Below are positions 1 through 7,105 of a stretch of 12,550 nucleotides of DNA, piece after piece; the stretch's first letter is position 1; the number at the start of each line of letters is the position of its first letter. This DNA comes from Bacteroidales bacterium (GTDB lineage Bacteria > Bacteroidota > Bacteroidia > Bacteroidales > UBA932). Location: contig SFJA01000050.1 in the NCBI GenBank assembly GCA_004556005.1, forward strand, positions 1-12,550, in the 5' to 3' direction. A program made the translations under genes and the position numbers. The notes beneath the pieces were generated by a model. It did not search any database and had not been told where the DNA came from. It was given only the letters and a program-made list of their open reading frames with translations.

Positions 1-1083
1 GCATTCTTTGTGTTTACCGTTTGTCTGGGTATGGGTTACAGTTGGCAGTTTGCACTTACTGCAGTACTCATTGAAGGATTGATTTTCATAATCATGTCCA
101 TTACCGGCCTGCGAGGATGGCTCCTGGGGGCCATTCCAGGTACGCTCAAAAAGGCAATCGGAGCCGGTATCGGTCTTTTCATTGCATTCATCGGAATGCA
201 GAATGCAGGCATCATCGTCAATAATGACGCAACCCTCGTCAGCCTTGGTGACATTACTAAAGGAACCGCCCTGCTCAGTCTGATTGGTTTTGCCATTACT
301 GCAGGTCTGGTCATGCTCAAGGTTAAGGGCGGAATGCTGATAGGAATCCTTGCAACAACCTTGCTTGGACTTGTTATCAAGGACCCTGCAACCGGAGAGG
401 CCATCACAAGCTTTATGCGCAATGATGCAGGCAAGGTGATGTTCGTATCGCTGCCTGAGAGCGTCGCTCCGATTTTCTGCAAATTCGAGTGGGCAAGCAT
501 ACTGAGCTGGGATATGCTCGTCGTTGTGCTTACCTTCCTTTTCATCGACCTTTTCGATACGATGGGAACCATCATAGGCGTATGTCAGGGAACTGAACTC
601 GGCAACAAGGAGAATGTCGAGGGCATTGACAAAATGTTCCTTTCCGACTCTGTCGCAACTGTTGTTGGAGCCTGCCTTGGAACCTCTACCACAACTACTT
701 ACGTGGAAAGTGCTTCGGGTGTTAGCGCCGGTGGACGTACCGGTCTCACTGCATTCTCAACAGCGGTATGCTTCGCGCTTGCGCTCTTCTTCTCCCCGAT
801 TTTTCTGGCGATCCCTGGTGCTGCAACGGCTCCTGCCCTCATCATCGTGGGCGTTATGATGATGTACAATGTCAAGGCCATACATTGGGATGATTACAGC
901 AAGGCCATTCCGGCATTCATCACAATCATCACAATGCCTCTTGCCTATTCCATCTCAGACGGTATTCTTCTCGGTGTCATCGCTTACGTGCTCACTCACG
1001 CTATCAGCGGACAGTTCAAAAAGATTTCCGTAACGATGTGGGTGCTCGCAGTGCTCTTTGTGCTCAGATATATATTTATCTAG
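1..1083 (+). CDS. NCS2/AzgA-type purine (adenine/guanine/hypoxanthine) permease, C-terminal part
   Basis: The reading frame is open from base 1 with no start codon of its own, so the gene is cut by the left edge; 360 residues are visible and roughly 70 N-terminal residues should be missing compared with a usual length near 430. It is an inner-membrane proton symporter for purine bases. The frame is strongly hydrophobic with about ten membrane segments. It holds two hallmarks of the AzgA/PbuG branch: the LFDTMGTIIG motif at about visible residues 185-194 and the GTSTTTTYVESASG block at about 228-241, followed by GGRTGL. These regions form the substrate site in NCS2 proteins. The stop is TAG at 1081-1083 and a hairpin terminator follows directly. 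Family assignment is firm; which purine it carries is not decidable here. An in-frame GTG at 10 is internal, not the start. Confidence 0.93.
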   Translation, partial: AFFVFTVCLGMGYSWQFALTAVLIEGLIFIIMSITGLRGWLLGAIPGTLKKAIGAGIGLFIAFIGMQNAGIIVNNDATLVSLGDITKGTALLSLIGFAITAGLVMLKVKGGMLIGILATTLLGLVIKDPATGEAITSFMRNDAGKVMFVSLPESVAPIFCKFEWASILSWDMLVVVLTFLFIDLFDTMGTIIGVCQGTELGNKENVEGIDKMFLSDSVATVVGACLGTSTTTTYVESASGVSAGGRTGLTAFSTAVCFALALFFSPIFLAIPGAATAPALIIVGVMMMYNVKAIHWDDYSKAIPAFITIITMPLAYSISDGILLGVIAYVLTHAISGQFKKISVTMWVLAVLFVLRYIFI

Positions 1084-1102
1084 AGTTATCGTCATAAAAA
1101 CT

Positions 1103-1159
1103 GCCCGGTGCAATGATGGAAACAATATCTCCTTGCGAGAGTTTCCACTTGCACCGGGC
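1103..1159. terminator. Long hairpin, probable bidirectional terminator
   Basis: Bases 1103-1113 (GCCCGGTGCAA) pair perfectly with 1149-1159. Inside, GGAAAC (1118-1123) pairs with GTTTCC (1141-1146) and TCTC (1128-1131) with GAGA (1137-1140), leaving a 5-nt loop. TTTT follows at 1164-1167 on the + strand, and on the - strand the AAAAA at 1096-1100 becomes a U run. It sits exactly between the convergent ends of the permease (1083) and rubredoxin (1173), so it can serve both transcripts. Confidence 0.75.
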
Positions 1160-1172
1160 TGAATTTTGACTG

Positions 1173-1331
1173 CTATTCCTCTGAGAACTGGTCTTTGCCA
1201 ACTGAACAGAGAGGGCAGACGAAGTCCTCTGGTACATCTTCCCAGGCTGTTCCCGGTGCAATGCCTGCCTCAGGAACTCCTACGGCAGGATCATATTCCC
1301 AGCCGCAAACGTCGCATACATACTTTTTCAT
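1173..1331 (-). CDS. Rubredoxin
   Basis: A 52-residue frame on the minus strand, ATG at 1331-1329 and TAG at 1175-1173. It encodes a small cytoplasmic one-electron carrier that binds a single iron through four cysteines. The protein opens with MKKYVCDVCGWEYDP, giving the first CxxCG pair (Cys6, Cys9). It continues with the typical PGTAWEDVPEDFVCPLC stretch giving the second CPxC pair (Cys39, Cys42). The aromatic residues around the iron site (Tyr4, Tyr13, Trp30) and the total length match standalone rubredoxins exactly. In anaerobic Bacteroidales such proteins usually donate electrons to peroxide- or superoxide-reducing enzymes; no partner gene is visible nearby. It is convergent with the purine permease across a shared hairpin and divergent from mgsA. 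Family identification is near certain, the redox partner unknown. Confidence 0.96.
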   Translation of the reverse strand: MKKYVCDVCGWEYDPAVGVPEAGIAPGTAWEDVPEDFVCPLCSVGKDQFSEE

Positions 1332-1366
1332 AACGTAACGCTTATTTGAATTTCGTTTTACGGATA

Positions 1367-1374
1367 CAAAGATA
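1367..1374 (-). promoter_or_regulatory. Candidate -7 box for rubredoxin
   Basis: On the minus strand this reads TATCTTTG, a full match to the Bacteroidota -7 pattern TAnnTTTG, 35 nt before the rubredoxin start. No clear TTTG or TTG is seen at the usual -33 distance, so the call rests on the -7 box and its position. Confidence 0.45.
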
Positions 1375-1417
1375 TAACATTATGCTTAATATTGTATCGC
1401 GGAACCTGAATCAGACA

Positions 1418-1435
1418 CCCGCTTTTTCCATAGGC
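1418..1435 (+). repeat. Copy 1 of a 17-nt element upstream of mgsA
   Basis: Reads CCCG-C-TTTTTCCATAGGC. The same sequence without the one extra C occurs at 2085-2101, just before the HD-domain gene. Copy 1 ends 5 nt before the -33 element of the mgsA promoter. It may be a shared regulatory site; function unknown. Confidence 0.4.
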
Positions 1436-1440
1436 TTCTG

Positions 1441-1470
1441 TTGCCATATGGAGGTTTTTGCGTATCTTTG
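1441..1470 (+). promoter_or_regulatory. Probable mgsA promoter (TTG-N19-TATCTTTG)
   Basis: TTG at 1441-1443 is followed after 19 nt by TATCTTTG at 1463-1470, a full match to the Bacteroidota -33/-7 pattern. Transcription would start near 1476, leaving a leader of about 45 nt before the mgsA ATG at 1520. A small GCCGG/CCGGC hairpin (1473-1486) lies at the predicted transcript start. Confidence 0.6.
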
Positions 1471-1519
1471 CAGCCGGTGCTCCGGCACAGGCTATGGATT
1501 TAACTTTAATGGTAGTGTT

Positions 1520-1993
1520 ATGAATATTGCATTGGTAGCTCACGATGGCAGGAAACAGGAACTTCTGAGTTGGGTAAGATACAACCAGGCCATCCTTTCA
1601 AAACACACGTTGTATGCGACAGGCACAACTGGAAGGCTGATCGAAGAGATTACGATTGACAATCCTGAAGTGCCCGGAACTCTCACCTGTCCTTTCAAGG
1701 GCAAGGTTACAAAACTGCTTTCGGGCCCTCTTGGAGGAGACCAGCAGATCGGTGCGATGATAGCCGAAGGAAAGATACAGATGCTCATTTTCTTCTGCGA
1801 CAACCTGATAGTCCAGGGCCATCAGAATGACGTTTCGGCTCTGACCAGGCTGGCAGCCTTGTACAACATTGCCTTTGCGACCAATAGGACTACAGCTGAT
1901 ATGCTTCTTACATCGAGCCTTATGGACAATCCTGACTATAAGGTTCAGATTCCTGACTGCATTGCAAAATATGCCAACAGAGACCTGCAATAA
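1520..1993 (+). CDS. mgsA: Methylglyoxal synthase
   Basis: MgsA turns dihydroxyacetone phosphate into methylglyoxal and phosphate, a cytoplasmic bypass of lower glycolysis that relieves phosphate shortage and sugar-phosphate stress. The 157-residue protein is close to the 152 residues of the E. coli enzyme. Visible signature parts are the N-terminal IALVAHDGRKQEL (His8, Asp9), the TGTTG phosphate loop (34-38), SGPLGGDQQIGA with the catalytic aspartate at 74 (Asp71 in E. coli), and GHQNDVSAL with His101 and Asp104 (His98 and Asp101 in E. coli). ATG 1520 was chosen because the family starts here; the frame is open upstream to about 1346, but the promoter lies inside that stretch. It is divergent from rubredoxin. 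A 122-nt gap with no clear terminator separates it from the HD-domain gene, so read-through is possible. Confidence 0.96.
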   Translation: MNIALVAHDGRKQELLSWVRYNQAILSKHTLYATGTTGRLIEEITIDNPEVPGTLTCPFKGKVTKLLSGPLGGDQQIGAMIAEGKIQMLIFFCDNLIVQGHQNDVSALTRLAALYNIAFATNRTTADMLLTSSLMDNPDYKVQIPDCIAKYANRDLQ

Positions 1994-2084
1994 CATCTAT
2001 ACCTTCTTCTCTCGGGAATGCGGCTCCCTGGAACTGTTTGAGATACTCAACAAACGTATTCTCGAAGAGTGTGGGGAGTTTTCG

Positions 2085-2101
2085 CCCGTTTTTCCATAGG
2101 C
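2085..2101 (+). repeat. Copy 2 of the 17-nt element, before the HD-domain gene
   Basis: Reads CCCGTTTTTCCATAGGC and matches 1418-1435 apart from one missing C. It lies 14 nt before the ATG of the HD-domain gene, in the same orientation as copy 1. No convincing TAnnTTTG promoter is visible between 1994 and 2115. Confidence 0.4.
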
Positions 2102-2115
2102 AAGGTCGCGTAGAT

Positions 2116-2718
2116 ATGAAAGACAATAGACTTGAGCAGATAGTCCGATTCTGCAAACTTCTCGACAAAGAGAAATTCATACAAAGACGCACCTATCTTT
2201 CTGATGGAGAGCGTCTTGAAAACGATGCCGAGCACGCCTGGCACATGGCCGTGATGGCATTGCTGCTTTCCGGGTACTCCAATGAGAAGGTTGATGTGCT
2301 GAAAGTGGTGAGCATACTCCTTGTCCACGACCTGGTGGAAATCTATGCCGGGGACACGTTTGCCTATGATGAAGAGGGCAAGAAGACTCAGCGGCAGCGT
2401 GAACTTGCTGCAGCCGACCGGCTATTCTCCCAACTTCCGGACGAGCTCGCACAGAGGATGCGCTCGCTGTGGGACGAATTCGAAGAGTGGGCGACTCCGG
2501 AGGCTAAGTTTGCGCACAGTCTCGATAACTTCCAGCCTTTGCTTCTTCAGAATGCCAGCGGATACCGTGCATGGAAAGAAGGTGGACGGCGGCTGTCCGA
2601 GGTGCTTGAGCGAAACGCCCGCTCGGCTGAAGGCTCCCTGGCACTTTGGGAATACGCGCGCGAAAATTTCATTCAGCCTGCCATAGATGCAGGAACACTG
2701 AAGGACGACACTTTGTGA
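2116..2718 (+). CDS. HD-domain phosphohydrolase, 5'-deoxynucleotidase-like (YfbR/HDDC2 type)
   Basis: A 200-residue cytoplasmic metal-dependent phosphohydrolase. The HD metal site is complete: EHAWH with His40 (and His43), the His71-Asp72 doublet in LVHDLVEIYAGDT with Glu75 and Asp80, and a late aspartate at 137 in AHSLDNFQPLL. The HDLVEIxAGDT block is characteristic of the HD_3 group that includes the 5'-deoxynucleotidases YfbR and HDDC2, which remove phosphate from deoxynucleoside monophosphates; substrate here is inferred from family only. The frame is open upstream to 2038, but the family begins with a short helix (NRLEQIVRFCKLLDKEK), so ATG 2116 is preferred. The following lipoprotein gene starts 20 nt after its stop and the MFS gene follows that, suggesting a three-gene operon. 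Confidence 0.85.
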   Translation: MKDNRLEQIVRFCKLLDKEKFIQRRTYLSDGERLENDAEHAWHMAVMALLLSGYSNEKVDVLKVVSILLVHDLVEIYAGDTFAYDEEGKKTQRQRELAAADRLFSQLPDELAQRMRSLWDEFEEWATPEAKFAHSLDNFQPLLLQNASGYRAWKEGGRRLSEVLERNARSAEGSLALWEYARENFIQPAIDAGTLKDDTL

Positions 2719-2738
2719 TTAAGTCAATGTTATATATT

Positions 2739-5213
2739 ATGAAACTCAAATCACTGATTAACCGTTTCGCTGCAATTTCGTTCGCAGCGGTTCTGGCGCT
2801 CGGATGCGGACCGGAAAAACCGGTCGATCCGGAAAAACCTGAAGAGAAAGATCCCACTGAAACAGAAGGCACCAGCATTGCCGATGTTCTGAAAGCTGAG
2901 GTAGGAGGTACTTTCGAACTTGAAAACGTGCTTGTCGTAGGAGCCAATACCAATGGGGTCCTCCTTCAGCAGATGGGCTCGTATATCTATGCCTTTAAAG
3001 GCTCTGAACATAATCTCGAGGTCGGAGACCTGCTGAAGGTGTCAGGCACCACTTCGATGAGAAACGGTCTGGTCCAGTTCGGAAGCGGATGTACTTTGGA
3101 AAAGACGGGCACTGCGCCTGTAACTTATCCGGAACCTGAGACTATGGATGTCGAGGCAATCGAGTCCTATATGTCAAACCCTTCCATCAAATACGTTACA
3201 TATAGCGGAACTGTCCTTCTCTCAGGAAATTATACAAATCTTGAAATTGACGGAAGCTCGGTTGTCGGAAGCTTGGACTATATGACAGAAGAGTTCAGGA
3301 CACAGTACTCAAAACATAATCTCACAATCACCGGCTGGCTGTTCGGATCATACAAGACATATATGTACACCATCCCGGTTGAGGTGAAGGATAACGGCAT
3401 ACCTCAGGAAGATGTCCCAGATGGAGCCATCTACTACAACAACTTTGATGCGGATCTTGCATCACAGACATTCGGCGACGGCGGGCAGTGGCCTTATCTC
3501 GACCAGTTCGAAGGATGGAAAAACGAGAAGGGAAGCGGTGCATCTGCAGTGACATACGGGTTCCAGAGCGTTTCCTGCCGCACAAACCAGTCTTCAAAGG
3601 GCGATTTGTCGCAATATGACGGTTCAGGAAAGAACAACATTTTCTTCAGTACCGCACCTGCATACCTGACAATAGGCAACATAGCAGTGTCAGGAAAGAA
3701 TCTCAGACTGAGTTTCGGTGCGCAGCGATATTCTCAGGGTGCATCAAATGCCTTTATCAAGTCTGACTTCGAGGTGAGAGTGTCCGCTGACGGAGAACTC
3801 TGGTCCCAGGCACTTGACTATGGTTTCGGTGAAGTTGAGGACGTTCCCGGTGAATGGAGGCTCGCTACCGTTGACTTTACTCTCCCTGATGGAGTCAATA
3901 GCTTGTATATCAAGTTTATACCTAAGATGAGCAGCGTCAATAGAATCGACGATGTCCTTCTCGTCCCTGGCGAGGGTGGTGAACTTGTCGAGTTTGGCAA
4001 AGAGGAGACAGTCGAGACATCTACGATTGCCGAGGTTCTCGATTCTCCTATCGATGAAGTCTATCAGATCGAAGGAACGGTTGTCGGCACTCACTCCAAG
4101 GGCTTCCTGGTTAAGGATGATACTGGAATCATTCTCACTTTCAAGAAGAACCACGGCATGGAAACCGGAGATGCGGTTACGGTCAAGGGAGCAACTTCCG
4201 TTTATGGCGGACTCAAGCAGTTCGGAGAGACTTCGGAGGTTACAAAGACCGGTACCCATTCCGTTACCCAGCCTGAACCGGAGGAATTTGCAGCCGCTTC
4301 TTTTGACGGCTATGTTGCAGCTCCTAGCATCAAGTATGTGAAATACAGCGGATTCCTGACATCTTATCAGGATAATATCTATCAGTGGCACTATGATGTC
4401 GCCGTAGATGGAACGGATGTCGTAGGATCACTTTCATATCCTAACACTTCCTTGAACGTTACCAGCTATCTTGACAGGAATGTGATTGTAACAGGTTATG
4501 CCATTGGTGTTACCGGTACGGATACCAAGTATCTCAACACTCTTGTGACCTCAATCGAATTTGCAGAGGCGGAGGAGTGCCCGGATGAGAGCAAGGCCAT
4601 TACCGTCAAGGAATTGAACGAGAGGCTTGCCGCAATGGAATCGGGCGCGGCTCTTGCCGATCTTGTTGCCGTTAAGGGCTATGTTGCCGCCAACAACGAA
4701 GGCGGAGCCCTGTATCAGGTCATTTCTCTTGTGGACAATACCGGAGAACCGGGAACCGGAATCATCCTGAAGGGTGAGGACTATACGGACTCTACACTCC
4801 CTGTAGGTACGAAGGTGATAGTCAGCCTCAAATATGCCACCTATGACCTTTACAAGAATCTGCCGCAGGTCAAGAAGGCTATCATTTTCCCTACATCTGA
4901 AAAGGCTGAAATAGTTGTTCCTGAGATTGCCGACAATCAGTGTATGGATTATCTCGGTCAGTACGTAAAGGTCCGCAACCTTACAGCTCCGGAAGATGCC
5001 ACCACCTGGGTCGTGAACAACAAGAGTACCACGACCAGATTTACCGGAGAGAATGGAGGTACGGTCGCCAGTTACGTTACCAAATATGCAGTCTATAAAG
5101 ACGAAAAGATTGCACACAAGACCTCCTGGCTCAAGGGTGTGATGGAAATCTTTAACGACCTTTATGAGATTATCCCGACCTCGATGGATGACGTATCGGG
5201 ATTTAAGGAATAG
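2739..5213 (+). CDS. Large multidomain lipoprotein with two OB-like repeats, a jelly-roll-like insert and a DUF5689-like C-terminus
   Basis: An 824-residue protein with a lipoprotein signal peptide ending ALGC (Cys23), then a Pro/Glu/Lys-rich linker (24-44) of the kind that directs Bacteroidota lipoproteins to the cell surface. Residues about 45-215 and 428-605 are copies of one domain: each starts SIADVL/TIAEVL, has a GDLLKVSGTTS/GDAVTVKGATS strand and a PEPE segment, then PSIKYVxYSG, VVGSLxY and a closing VTGxxxG-like strand. This pattern suggests an OB fold. Between them (about 230-412) is a beta-rich segment beginning YNNFD and ending IDDVLLVPG, resembling a jelly-roll carbohydrate-binding or adhesion module. 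The C-terminal part (about 620-824) resembles DUF5689, another OB-like domain of Bacteroidota lipoproteins that often accompanies secreted nucleases. No catalytic domain is recognised. ATG 2739 gives the shortest clean signal peptide; ATG 2727 is possible. Confidence 0.8.
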   Translation: MKLKSLINRFAAISFAAVLALGCGPEKPVDPEKPEEKDPTETEGTSIADVLKAEVGGTFELENVLVVGANTNGVLLQQMGSYIYAFKGSEHNLEVGDLLKVSGTTSMRNGLVQFGSGCTLEKTGTAPVTYPEPETMDVEAIESYMSNPSIKYVTYSGTVLLSGNYTNLEIDGSSVVGSLDYMTEEFRTQYSKHNLTITGWLFGSYKTYMYTIPVEVKDNGIPQEDVPDGAIYYNNFDADLASQTFGDGGQWPYLDQFEGWKNEKGSGASAVTYGFQSVSCRTNQSSKGDLSQYDGSGKNNIFFSTAPAYLTIGNIAVSGKNLRLSFGAQRYSQGASNAFIKSDFEVRVSADGELWSQALDYGFGEVEDVPGEWRLATVDFTLPDGVNSLYIKFIPKMSSVNRIDDVLLVPGEGGELVEFGKEETVETSTIAEVLDSPIDEVYQIEGTVVGTHSKGFLVKDDTGIILTFKKNHGMETGDAVTVKGATSVYGGLKQFGETSEVTKTGTHSVTQPEPEEFAAASFDGYVAAPSIKYVKYSGFLTSYQDNIYQWHYDVAVDGTDVVGSLSYPNTSLNVTSYLDRNVIVTGYAIGVTGTDTKYLNTLVTSIEFAEAEECPDESKAITVKELNERLAAMESGAALADLVAVKGYVAANNEGGALYQVISLVDNTGEPGTGIILKGEDYTDSTLPVGTKVIVSLKYATYDLYKNLPQVKKAIIFPTSEKAEIVVPEIADNQCMDYLGQYVKVRNLTAPEDATTWVVNNKSTTTRFTGENGGTVASYVTKYAVYKDEKIAHKTSWLKGVMEIFNDLYEIIPTSMDDVSGFKE

Positions 5214-5219
5214 ACTTCG

Positions 5220-6440
5220 ATGAAGAAGAAAACAATGTCACGTGCGATGCTGTTTATACTGCTGTTCGGCATCGTGAGTATGTTTTCAGATATGACCAAG
5301 GAGAGCGCCGAGAGTATTCGAGGTGCTTTCCTTTCTCTTATGGGTGCTTCTGCAGCTACGATAGGTCTGGTATCGGGGCTGGGAGAATTGGCCGGGTATT
5401 CTCTGCGAATTGTTTCCGGTCGGCTTGCTGACCGTACGCGCAGGTACTGGCCCATAGTCATAGCGGGCTATTGTCTGGAATTGATCACAATTCCCGCCCT
5501 GGCGCTGGTAGGGGAGAACGGCTGGGTTGCCGCCTGCATATTGCTGGTTGTTCAGAAAGCCGGCAAAGCGATAAAGAAGCCTGCAAAGGACACCGTCGTT
5601 TCTTTTGCTGCCTCACAGGAGGGAGCCGGCAAGGCATTCGGCCTGCAGGAACTGCTTGATCAGTTCGGTGCCGTTCTGGGTCCGCTGCTTCTCTATGTGA
5701 TAATGCTTTTCAAGACTGAGGGAAGTACTTTCGAGCGTTACAGTTTCTGTTTTCTCGCACTCGCCGTCCCTGCCGCCATTACCCTTGCGCTGTTGATGGT
5801 CACCAGACGCAACTTTCCCAATCCGGAGCGCTTCGAACCTGATGCCAAGGAATATGTCCCTCTCAGGGCCGACAGACGTTTTGTGCTGTATATCATAGGT
5901 ATATGCCTTTTTGCATTCGGATTTCTGGACTATTCCCTGGTTGCTATGCACGTAAGCAGAACCGCTTCCGAAATTATTTCAGCCGAAGCCCTGCCGTTGC
6001 TGTACAGCGCCGCGATGCTGGTCGATGCTGTGGCAGCCTTGCTTTTTGGCTATTTGTATGACCGTTGGGGAATGAAGGTGCTGGTCGTGTCAGCCATTGT
6101 CTCAGCCCCCTTCAGCTTTCTGATTTTTCTGGGGAATTCGTCCGTGACCCTGATTGCGGGCGTGGTGATGTGGGGGATAGGTATGGGCGCGCAGGAGTCT
6201 ATACTCAAGGCTGCCGTTACCGATATGACACCAAAGTCATCGAGGGCGACGGGGTTCGGAGTGTTTTCTCTCGCATTCGGAATTGCCTGGTTTCTTGGCA
6301 GTTGGACGCTCGGAGCGCTCTATGACGTGAACCTGATCTTGATGGCCGCGGTCAGCGCTGCATGTCAGCTGCTTGCCATTCCGTTCTATGTTCTTTCTTC
6401 AAGCGTCAGCAACTATTCACGCGGCTCCTTGAACGGGTAA
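5220..6440 (+). CDS. Major facilitator superfamily transporter
   Basis: A 406-residue inner-membrane protein with about twelve hydrophobic segments in two halves, the normal MFS size. The MFS motif A is clear between segments 2 and 3: GRLADRTRR at residues 67-75. A matching half-motif GYLYDRWGMK lies in the second half. The loop with KAIKKPAKDT and the following GKAFGLQELLDQFGAVLGP is conserved in an uncharacterised bacterial MFS subgroup; the substrate cannot be told from the sequence. It starts 6 nt after the lipoprotein stop (TAG 5211-5213), so the two are almost surely co-transcribed. Its last 28 bases overlap the end of the convergent mtgA gene, leaving no room for a terminator between them. 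Confidence 0.88.
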   Translation: MKKKTMSRAMLFILLFGIVSMFSDMTKESAESIRGAFLSLMGASAATIGLVSGLGELAGYSLRIVSGRLADRTRRYWPIVIAGYCLELITIPALALVGENGWVAACILLVVQKAGKAIKKPAKDTVVSFAASQEGAGKAFGLQELLDQFGAVLGPLLLYVIMLFKTEGSTFERYSFCFLALAVPAAITLALLMVTRRNFPNPERFEPDAKEYVPLRADRRFVLYIIGICLFAFGFLDYSLVAMHVSRTASEIISAEALPLLYSAAMLVDAVAALLFGYLYDRWGMKVLVVSAIVSAPFSFLIFLGNSSVTLIAGVVMWGIGMGAQESILKAAVTDMTPKSSRATGFGVFSLAFGIAWFLGSWTLGALYDVNLILMAAVSAACQLLAIPFYVLSSSVSNYSRGSLNG

Positions 6441-7105
6441 GGCATCTGGCCTGTCCATCGGTAAGTCGCATTGTATTTCGTTCTGTTTTTCTGCTGTACG
6501 GTTTTAGGATTGCGTACCAGGGGGTTCGGGAGGACACAGGCAAGGCTGACAGCCTGGGTTGTGTTCAGACGGGATGCGTGGCAGCCGAAATACGACAGCG
6601 AGGCCGACTCTACGCCGAATATTCCTTTTCCCATCTCGGCTACGTTCAGGTAAACCTCCATAATGCGCCGCTTGCCCCACAGAAGCTCGATCAATACGGT
6701 ATAATATGCTTCTACTCCCTTTCTCAGCCAGGTTCTTGATCCGAAAGTGAAACAATTCTTTGCCACCTGCTGGGAAATGGTGCTGCATCCGCGGATTCTC
6801 TTCCCTTTGTTCTTGTGCTCCAGCCTCATCTTCCTGATTTCATCGAAAGCGAATCCTTTATGTTCCATAAACCTGCTGTCTTCCGATGCCATCACCGCCC
6901 TCACCATAACCGGAGCGATATCTTCGAGATCAACCCATTTATGCTGATTCTTATAACTGTCCGAGGCCCTGTTCTCAATGGCTCGCTTCAGCATAAGCGG
7001 AGTCCAGCGTACAGGCACAACCTTGTAGAGCAGTACCCACAAGATACTGAGTGCAAGAAAGCCCGCCGGCAGATACAGGAATATGAATCTGGCAATCTTT
7101 TTCAT
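6413..7105 (-). CDS. mtgA: Monofunctional peptidoglycan glycosyltransferase (GT51)
   Basis: A 230-residue inner-membrane enzyme that polymerises lipid II into glycan strands, without a transpeptidase domain. One N-terminal membrane anchor spans about residues 5-28. The GT51 motifs follow in order: AVMASEDSRFMEHKGF with the catalytic Glu75, GCSTISQQVAKN (106-117), RKGVEAYYTVLIELLWGK (128-145) and RRIMEVYLNVAEMG. The usual GGSTISQQ has a cysteine at position 107, a mild departure. Length is close to E. coli MtgA (242). The start ATG is at 7105-7103 and overlaps the stop of the upstream cupin remnant in an ATGA arrangement; the frame is open further upstream, but that part lacks family similarity. 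The 3' end overlaps the MFS gene by 28 bp on the opposite strand. Confidence 0.94.
   Translation of the reverse strand: MKKIARFIFLYLPAGFLALSILWVLLYKVVPVRWTPLMLKRAIENRASDSYKNQHKWVDLEDIAPVMVRAVMASEDSRFMEHKGFAFDEIRKMRLEHKNKGKRIRGCSTISQQVAKNCFTFGSRTWLRKGVEAYYTVLIELLWGKRRIMEVYLNVAEMGKGIFGVESASLSYFGCHASRLNTTQAVSLACVLPNPLVRNPKTVQQKNRTKYNATYRWTGQMPYPFKEPRE

Noticed and set aside
36..575. Long open frame on the minus strand inside the permease gene
   Set aside because: It is antisense to strongly conserved AzgA motifs, has no recognisable domain, and its Met/Ser/Pro-rich composition is typical of a reverse shadow of a membrane protein.
1473..1486. GCCGG-tgct-CCGGC hairpin at the predicted mgsA transcript start
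   Set aside because: Only 5 bp and without any sign of a riboswitch or attenuator; kept only as a note in the promoter entry.
2038..2115. In-frame upstream extension of the HD-domain protein
   Set aside because: The extra 26 residues have no family similarity and overlap the repeated 17-nt element; the family begins near ATG 2116.
3744..4391. 215-codon open frame on the minus strand inside the lipoprotein gene
   Set aside because: Antisense to the repeated domains, with no domain, signal or regulatory region of its own.
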